Below, piece after piece: positions 58,956 through 64,000 of a stretch of DNA of 64,000 bases. The position numbers and the translations under genes were made by a program. The DNA is from Pseudenterobacter timonensis (GTDB lineage: Bacteria; Pseudomonadota; Gammaproteobacteria; Enterobacterales; Enterobacteriaceae). Under the pieces are notes generated by a model, which saw nothing but the letters and a program-made list of their open reading frames with translations, did not search any database and was not told where the DNA came from. Where the stretch lies: the NCBI RefSeq assembly GCF_900021175.1, contig NZ_FCOP01000011.1, forward strand, positions 434,001 to 498,000. The letters are read 5' to 3'. Each line of letters begins with the position of its first letter. Position 1 is the stretch's first letter.

Positions 58956-60665
58956 TTAATGAGTCAGGGTAGCCGTCGTTTCCGGGCTGTTCTTTGCCGG
59001 GGCGGAGACAGGGAGATAGTGAAGTTCTGCGCTTTTTGACCATTGCAGGTAGCGCTGATAAAGCTGTTCGAAGCGCTGAGCCTGCTGCGGGCGCGGCTGT
59101 AGCGTGCTTTCAACGGCGCTCGCCATCGCGCGCTGCGCCGCAGGAATATCGGCATGAACGCCCGCCGCTACGGCGGCGAAAATCGCGGCCCCCAGCGCGC
59201 AGCACTGGTCAGAGGCGACAATCTGCAGCGGCCGGTTAAGCACGTCGCAGCAGGCCTGCATGATGACCGGGTTCTTACGGGCGATACCGCCCAGCGCCAT
59301 CACTTCATTTACCGCGATCCCCTGGGAGGTAAAGCACTCCATAATGGCGCGTGCGCCGAAGGCGGTAGCGGCAACCAGCCCGCCGAAGAGGGTCGGTGCG
59401 TCGGTGGCGAGATTAAGATCGGTAATCACCCCTTTCAGACGCTGGTTGGCGAAGGGGGTGCGGCGCCCGTTAAACCAGTCGAGCACCACCGGGAGGTGAT
59501 CGAGAGAGGGATTTTGCGCCCACGCCTCGGTCAGCTGCGGCAGGAGCGCTTTTTTGCTCTCCGCAATCTGCGTTTTAAGTTCTGGATGGGTGGCTGCCAG
59601 CTGGTCCAGCGGCCAGCCGAGCACGCGGCCAAACCAGGCGTAGATATCGCCAAAGGCCGACTGACCCGCCTCCAGGCCGATAAAGCCGGGCACGACGCTC
59701 CCGTCAACCTGGCCGCAGATACCTTTCACCGCGCGGTCGCCCACGGTGGCGTTGTCCGCCGTCAGGATGTCGCAGGTGGAGGTTCCGATTACTTTTACCA
59801 GGGTGTTGGGCTGTGCTCCCGCGCCGACCGCTCCCATATGGCAGTCAAACGCGCCGCCGGAGAGGGTGATGGTCTGCGGCAGGCCCAGACGCTGCGCCCA
59901 CTCTTCGCAGAGGGTGCCCACCGGGAGATCGGCGGTCCAGGTGTCGGTAAAGAGCGGATAGCGCAGATGCTGGTTGATAATGGGGTCCAGTTCATCGAAG
60001 AAAGCGGCAGGCGGCAGGCCGCCCCAGCTTTCATGCCACAGCGACTTGTGTCCGGCGCTGCAACGGCCACGGCGAATATCCGCCGGACGCGTGGTCCCGG
60101 AAAGCAGAGCCGGGATCCAGTCGCACAGCTCTATCCAGGAGACCGCGGCCTGCGCCACGGCGCGGTCGGCGCGGGTGACGTGCAGAATTTTGGCCCAGAA
60201 CCATTCGCTGGAGTAGATGCCGCCGATGTAGCGGGAATAGTCGGTTTTACCCGGCTGATGGCACAGGCGGGTGATCGCTTCCGCCTCTTCAACCGCGGTG
60301 TGATCCTTCCAGAGCACAAACATGGCGTTCGGGTTGTCGGCAAATTCCGGGCGCAGCGCCAGCACGCGGCCTTCTGCGTCAATCGGCGCCGGGGTTGAGC
60401 CGGTGCTGTCGACGCCGATGCCAACGATCTGCGCGCGCTGCTCGTCGCTCAGCTGCTGGAGCACCGCCTTAATGGCCGCCTCCATCGACTCGATGTAATC
60501 GCGCGGGTGGTGGCGGAACTGGTTATTGGGCGCGTCGCAGTAGCGCCCCTCCTGCCAGCGGGGATACCACTCTACGCTGGTTGCTATCTCCTGGCCCGTC
60601 TTACACTCCACCGCCAGGGCGCGAACCGAGTCACTGCCAAAATCGAGGCCAATCGCAATTGCCAT
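58956..60665 (-). CDS. araB: Ribulokinase
   Basis: AraB phosphorylates L-ribulose with ATP. The 569-residue FGGY-family kinase (E. coli 566) starts [20 protein letters not shown] with the phosphate loop at residues 6-13. Also present are [15 protein letters not shown] near 93, [16 protein letters not shown] near 270, VIGTSTCDI, and [14 protein letters not shown] near 460. The tail is slightly longer than in E. coli. It is the first gene of araBAD, under the AraC-controlled promoter at 60699-60728. Confidence 0.98.
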   Translation of the reverse strand: MAIAIGLDFGSDSVRALAVECKTGQEIATSVEWYPRWQEGRYCDAPNNQFRHHPRDYIESMEAAIKAVLQQLSDEQRAQIVGIGVDSTGSTPAPIDAEGRVLALRPEFADNPNAMFVLWKDHTAVEEAEAITRLCHQPGKTDYSRYIGGIYSSEWFWAKILHVTRADRAVAQAAVSWIELCDWIPALLSGTTRPADIRRGRCSAGHKSLWHESWGGLPPAAFFDELDPIINQHLRYPLFTDTWTADLPVGTLCEEWAQRLGLPQTITLSGGAFDCHMGAVGAGAQPNTLVKVIGTSTCDILTADNATVGDRAVKGICGQVDGSVVPGFIGLEAGQSAFGDIYAWFGRVLGWPLDQLAATHPELKTQIAESKKALLPQLTEAWAQNPSLDHLPVVLDWFNGRRTPFANQRLKGVITDLNLATDAPTLFGGLVAATAFGARAIMECFTSQGIAVNEVMALGGIARKNPVIMQACCDVLNRPLQIVASDQCCALGAAIFAAVAAGVHADIPAAQRAMASAVESTLQPRPQQAQRFEQLYQRYLQWSKSAELHYLPVSAPAKNSPETTATLTH

Positions 60666-60698
60666 TGTCTTGCTCCATCCAAAATCAGGTATGAGTGA

Positions 60699-60762
60699 AC
60701 ATTAGAGATTGAGGGGAAAAATCGTCAGGCAGGATCCGCTAATCTTATGGATTAAATTGCTG
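60699..60762 (-). promoter_or_regulatory. araBAD promoter with AraC sites I1 and I2
   Basis: On the minus strand TAGCAATTTAATCCATA (I1) and TAGCGGATCCTGCCTGA (I2) lie in tandem as in E. coli araI, covering 60762-60724. I2 overlaps the -35 CTGACG (60728-60723). After 18 bases comes the -10 TAATGT (60704-60699). Confidence 0.9.
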
Positions 60763-60770
60763 TTACGCTC

Positions 60771-60792
60771 GAAAGTGTGACGCCGTGCAAAT
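60771..60792 (-). promoter_or_regulatory. CRP site between araI and araO1
   Basis: On the minus strand ATTTGCACGGCGTCACACTTTC is the same core as the E. coli ara CRP site (TGCAC-N6-TCACA type), placed just upstream of I1. Confidence 0.85.
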
Positions 60793-60800
60793 ATTCAATG

Positions 60801-60836
60801 TGGACATTTCTGCCGTGGTTATAGACACTTTTGTTA
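60801..60836. promoter_or_regulatory. araO1 operator (araC autoregulation)
   Basis: TGGACATTTCTGCCGTGGTT followed by ATAGACACTTTTGTTA matches the E. coli araO1 two-half-site sequence. It overlaps the araC promoter region. Confidence 0.8.
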
Positions 60837-60955
60837 CCGCTTAACGGGGGAGAGTAGCAGGTAAATCGCGTAGAAAGGCTGAAATAAGGCGAACCTGCGC
60901 CAGCCCTTATAACGGCGGGTTCTCTGCCGTACCCGTTTTTATGGCGTAAATAACG

Positions 60956-60972
60956 ATATGGACAATTGGTTT
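60956..60972. promoter_or_regulatory. araO2 operator (DNA looping site)
   Basis: ATATGGACAATTGGTTTC is the exact complement of the E. coli O2 core (GAAACCAATTGTCCATAT). Its centre is about 210 bases from I1, the spacing used for AraC looping repression. It lies within the araC leader. Confidence 0.85.
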
Positions 60973-61000
60973 CCTTCTGACTGCCGGGGAGGCAGGTAAT

Positions 61001-61846
61001 ATGGCTGAAACGCAAAACGATCCGCTGCTGCCGGGCTATTCGTTTAACGCCCATCTGGTGGCCGGTTTAACGCCGATTGAAGCCGACGGCTATCTCGACT
61101 TTTTTATCGATCGTCCGCTGGGGATGAAAGGTTATATCCTTAATCTGACGGTGCGGGGCGAGGGTGTAATCAAAAACGGCGACCAGCAGTTTGTCTGCCG
61201 GCCCGGGGATATGCTGCTCTTTCCGCCGGGGGAAATTCATCACTATGGCCGCCATCCCGACGCCAGCGAGTGGTATCACCAGTGGGTCTATTTTCGACCG
61301 CGCGCCTACTGGCAGGAGTGGCTGACGTGGCCGTCGATTTTCGCCCATACCGGTTTTTACCGGCCGGACGATGCGCATCAGACGCTGTTTCGCGAGCTGT
61401 TTGCGCAGATTATCGAGGCGGGCCAGGCGGGAGGACGCTACGCCGAGCTGCTGGCGATCAACCTGCTGGAGCAGCTTCTGCTGCGGCGTATGGAGGCGAT
61501 CAACGAATCGCTGAACCCGCCGCTGGATAACCGGGTGCGGGATGCCTGCCAGTACATCAGCGACCATCTGGCGGACAGTCAGTTTGATATCGCCAGCGTC
61601 GCCCAGCATGTCTGTCTGTCGCCGTCGCGTCTGTCGCATCTGTTCCGCCAGCAGCTCGGCGTCAGCGTGTTGAGCTGGCGCGAGGACCAGCGCATCAGCC
61701 AGGCCAAGCTGCTCCTCAGCACCACCCGGATGCCGATCGCCACCGTGGGCCGTAACGTCGGATTTGAGGATCAGCTCTATTTCTCGCGCGTATTTAAAAA
61801 GTGCACCGGTGCCAGCCCGAGTGAATTTCGCGCCGGATGTGAATAA
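61001..61846 (+). CDS. araC: Arabinose regulator AraC
   Basis: AraC is the dual activator/repressor of the arabinose genes, looping DNA without arabinose and activating araBAD with it. The 281-residue protein (the Salmonella/Citrobacter length; E. coli has 292) has an N-terminal arm and cupin sugar-binding domain ([36 protein letters not shown]). An AraC/XylS double helix-turn-helix is at about 180-278 ([21 protein letters not shown] and [24 protein letters not shown]). The ribosome site is GGGGAGGCAGG. Divergent from araB. Confidence 0.98.
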   Translation: MAETQNDPLLPGYSFNAHLVAGLTPIEADGYLDFFIDRPLGMKGYILNLTVRGEGVIKNGDQQFVCRPGDMLLFPPGEIHHYGRHPDASEWYHQWVYFRPRAYWQEWLTWPSIFAHTGFYRPDDAHQTLFRELFAQIIEAGQAGGRYAELLAINLLEQLLLRRMEAINESLNPPLDNRVRDACQYISDHLADSQFDIASVAQHVCLSPSRLSHLFRQQLGVSVLSWREDQRISQAKLLLSTTRMPIATVGRNVGFEDQLYFSRVFKKCTGASPSEFRAGCE

Positions 61847-61910
61847 TGCGTAAAAAAAGATAAACCTGAAGGTGAAGTTAAGCGGCAGCCTGTAAACTAC
61901 TCAGACAATT

Positions 61911-61932
61911 GTTCCCCTGTGCAGCAGGGGAA
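61911..61932. terminator. Hairpin between araC and yabI
   Basis: GTTCCCCTGT/GCAGGGGAAC forms a 9-10 bp stem, 65 bases after araC. No U-tract follows (ATTCTC), so it may be only a weak terminator or an mRNA element. Confidence 0.45.
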
Positions 61933-61973
61933 CATTCTCAGAACCCCCGCTTCGTTAACTGGCCGGAATTTTT

Positions 61974-62741
61974 ATGCAGGCATTGCTGGAACATTTTATT
62001 ACGCAGTCCGTGGCGTATTCCCTGATCGCCGTTGCGCTGGTCGCCTTTCTGGAATCGCTGGCGCTGGTGGGGCTGATTTTACCCGGTACGGTGATGATGG
62101 CCGGACTGGGCGCGCTGATTGGCGGCGGCGAGGTTAACTTCTGGCAGGCCTGGCTGGCGGGCATCATCGGCTGCCTGATGGGGGACTGGATCTCCTTCTG
62201 GCTCGGCTGGCGCTTTAAAAAGCCGCTTCACCGCTGGTCGTTTATGAAAAAGAACAAGGCGCTGCTGGATAAAACCGAGCACGCCCTGCATCAGCACAGC
62301 ATGTTTACCATCCTGGTGGGGCGCTTCGTCGGCCCGACGCGACCGCTGGTGCCGATGGTCGCGGGGATGCTCGACCTGCCGGTCAGCAAGTTTATCCTGC
62401 CCAATATTATCGGCTGCGTATTCTGGCCGCCGTTCTACTTCCTGCCCGGTATTCTGGCTGGCGCGGCGATCAATATTCCCGCCGATGAACAGAGCGGCCA
62501 TTTCAAATGGCTGCTGTTAGCGACGGCGCTACTGCTGTGGCTGGCGGTCTGGCTCTGCTGGCGACTGTGGCGCAGCGGGAAATCGGGTACCAGCCGCCTG
62601 ACGCGCTATCTGCCGCGCGGTCGCCTGCTGTGGCTTGCGCCGCTTATGCTGGCGGCTGGGGTGGCGCTGCTTGTGATCCTCATTCGCCATCCGCTGATGC
62701 CGGTCTATGGCGAAATTCTGCTGAAAGTGGTGAGCCGCTAA
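61974..62741 (+). CDS. yabI: DedA-family inner membrane protein YabI
   Basis: YabI is a DedA/SNARE-associated-domain membrane protein. The family is implicated in lipid flipping and envelope homeostasis, and the exact role of YabI is not established. The 255-residue protein has [18 protein letters not shown] near residue 25, a [14 protein letters not shown] segment near 70, and the conserved [18 protein letters not shown] near 115. Several transmembrane helices follow. Its stop overlaps that of the convergent thiQ by four bases (62738-62741). Confidence 0.96.
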   Translation: MQALLEHFITQSVAYSLIAVALVAFLESLALVGLILPGTVMMAGLGALIGGGEVNFWQAWLAGIIGCLMGDWISFWLGWRFKKPLHRWSFMKKNKALLDKTEHALHQHSMFTILVGRFVGPTRPLVPMVAGMLDLPVSKFILPNIIGCVFWPPFYFLPGILAGAAINIPADEQSGHFKWLLLATALLLWLAVWLCWRLWRSGKSGTSRLTRYLPRGRLLWLAPLMLAAGVALLVILIRHPLMPVYGEILLKVVSR

Positions 62742-63448
62742 ACGTCAGTTGCGGGGGCGATGCCCAGCAGGGCTGACGCGCTCGCTCTGCCGCTCAAAAG
62801 CGCCTGCGTCGGGCCATCCCAGGCGATACGCCCGTCGGCGATGACCACCGAACGCGGGGCGATACGCGCCGCATCGTCCACGCTATGCGACACCATCAGC
62901 AGGGTGAGTTGCTGCTGACGACAGACCCTGTCCACCAGCGTCAGCATCTCCTGGCGCAGGGCGGGATCGAGCGCTGAAAAAGGTTCATCCAGCAGCAGGA
63001 CCGGCTGGCCGCGCACCAGACAGCGCGCCAGCGCCACCCGCTGACGCTGGCCGCCGGAGAGCGCCCCGGGCAGCCTGTCGAGAAGATCGTCCAGCCCCAT
63101 CTGCCGGGCGATTTCATCCAGCTTCCCGCGCTGGGCGTGGTTGAGCCGCAGCCCCGGATCCATCCCCAGCGCGATATTCTGGCGCACCGTCAGGTGGGTG
63201 AAGAGGTTATTTTCCTGAAACAGCATCGAGACGGGGCGACGGGCAGGCGGCGTGCGGGTGCACTCCTGGTTATTGATGGTCATGCTGCCGCTGGCCGGGA
63301 GCAAAAAGCCCGCTATCAGATTGAGTAGCGTACTCTTGCCCGCGCCGCTGGGACCCAGTACCGCAATCCGTTCCCCCGGCGCGACGGAGAGGGTAAAGCG
63401 CATCGGCAGATGGTGATAAAGCCAGGTGATATCAGTCAGAGTTAACAT
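62738..63448 (-). CDS. thiQ: Thiamine ABC transporter ATP-binding protein ThiQ
   Basis: ThiQ is the ATPase of the ThiBPQ importer for thiamine and its phosphates. The 236-residue protein starts at 63448 ([14 protein letters not shown]). The longer open frame inside thiP is rejected. Walker A is GPSGAGKST near residue 32, the signature is [13 protein letters not shown] near 127, and Walker [12 protein letters not shown] near 148. Its start overlaps the end of thiP by 17 bases, so translation is coupled. Confidence 0.97.
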   Translation of the reverse strand: MLTLTDITWLYHHLPMRFTLSVAPGERIAVLGPSGAGKSTLLNLIAGFLLPASGSMTINNQECTRTPPARRPVSMLFQENNLFTHLTVRQNIALGMDPGLRLNHAQRGKLDEIARQMGLDDLLDRLPGALSGGQRQRVALARCLVRGQPVLLLDEPFSALDPALRQEMLTLVDRVCRQQQLTLLMVSHSVDDAARIAPRSVVIADGRIAWDGPTQALLSGRASASALLGIAPATDV

Positions 63449-64000
63449 GGCGTCCCGGGAGTTTTTCGATAACGGTAAACAGGGTAAAGCAGAGCAGTAA
63501 CAGCAGCAGCGCGGTAACGGCGCCATCCTGGCTGCGGTAAGAGCCGATCTGCTGATAAAGCCAGAAGGGGAGGGTGCGGAAATCGTCATTGCCGAACAGC
63601 GCCACCACTCCAAAATCGCCTATCGACAGCACGCAGGCGAACGCCAGCGCCTGCGCCAGCGGACGCCTCAGCGCCCGCAGCTCAACCACCTTCAGCCGCC
63701 GCCAGCCGACAATGCCCAGCGAGTGGCAAAGCAGCGTATAACGCGCGCTGATGTCACGCATCGGGTTTTCCAGCACCTTCATGGCGTACGGGATCGCCAT
63801 CAGCGCATTGGTGAAAATCACCACCCCGTCGGCGCGCTCGGGGAGTCCGGAGGTACTGTTAAAAAGTAAAAAGAAGCCGGTGGCCAGCACAATGCCGGGC
63901 ATCGCCAGGATCAGCATGCCGCTGATCTCCAGCGCCTGCCCCGCCAGCCGCTGCTGCCGGGCGTAAAGCTCGCGGCTGCTCCAGAGCAGCATCAGGGTGA
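63432..64000 (-). CDS. thiP: Thiamine ABC transporter permease ThiP, C-terminal part (5' end outside window)
   Basis: This is the last ~190 residues of the inner-membrane permease of the thiamine importer (full length about 536). Hydrophobic helices are seen ([20 protein letters not shown]). The coupling EAA-type loop [20 protein letters not shown] contacts ThiQ. The C-terminus ends [10 protein letters not shown]. thiB would lie further upstream, outside the window. Confidence 0.96.
   Translation of the reverse strand, partial: TLMLLWSSRELYARQQRLAGQALEISGMLILAMPGIVLATGFFLLFNSTSGLPERADGVVIFTNALMAIPYAMKVLENPMRDISARYTLLCHSLGIVGWRRLKVVELRALRRPLAQALAFACVLSIGDFGVVALFGNDDFRTLPFWLYQQIGSYRSQDGAVTALLLLLLCFTLFTVIEKLPGRHVNSD

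Noticed and set aside
63449..63613. Extended thiQ start within thiP
   Set aside because: The extension is antisense-like, Cys-rich shadow sequence of thiP in another frame. The ThiQ family starts at MLTLTDI.

Overview
The window is a chromosomal segment of a member of the Enterobacterales. Gene order and protein sequences follow the E. coli/Salmonella 0-2 minute region almost throughout: talB, mog, satP, dnaK-dnaJ, nhaA-nhaR, rpsT, ribF-ileS-lspA-fkpB-ispH, dapB, carAB, kefFC, folA, apaH-apaG-rsmA-pdxA-surA-lptD, djlA, rluA, rapA, polB, araBAD/araC, yabI and thiPQ. The GC-rich coding sequence, the REP style built on GGCGCTGCGCTTA, the 281-residue AraC and a complete citrate-fermentation cluster between ispH and dapB point to the Enterobacter/Lelliottia/Citrobacter/Klebsiella side of the family rather than E. 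coli itself. The genus is an inference.

Layout. Positions 1-15390 are backbone genes: central metabolism, chaperones with two heat-shock promoters, the Na+/H+ antiporter and its regulator, ribosomal protein S20, and the ribF-ispH operon. One MFS transporter (1266-2573) is not part of the E. coli layout. Positions 15395-28112 hold the anaerobic citrate module. On the minus strand are citS (Na+/citrate symporter), oadGAB (Na+-pumping oxaloacetate decarboxylase) and citAB (citrate-sensing two-component system). Diverging from them on the plus strand is citCDEFXG (citrate lyase subunits, activating ligase and prosthetic-group enzymes). Together they import citrate, cleave it to acetate and oxaloacetate, decarboxylate oxaloacetate with Na+ export, and control the pathway. 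citA is split by one extra base in an A8/T8 run.

Positions 28259-29917 encode a secreted M14 zinc carboxypeptidase. dapB and carAB follow, with a recognisable carAB control region (PurR-like box, P1, and P2 overlapped by two ARG boxes). In E. coli the cai/fix genes lie between carB and kefF; here there is a small YgdI/YgdR-type lipoprotein and a 991-residue autotransporter adhesin whose linker is an in-frame tandem repeat.

From 39568 to the end the window is backbone again: kefFC, folA, the large minus-strand apaH-to-lptD block, djlA, rluA, rapA, SOS-type polB, and the arabinose regulon with its looping regulatory region (I1/I2, CRP, O1, O2). It closes with yabI, thiQ and a partial thiP. I see no phage, insertion sequence, CRISPR array, tRNA or rRNA. 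The most notable deviations are the citA frameshift, the fkpB reading frame running into ispH, the accessory M14 peptidase, and the repeat-bearing autotransporter. None of these is clearly a wholly new system.
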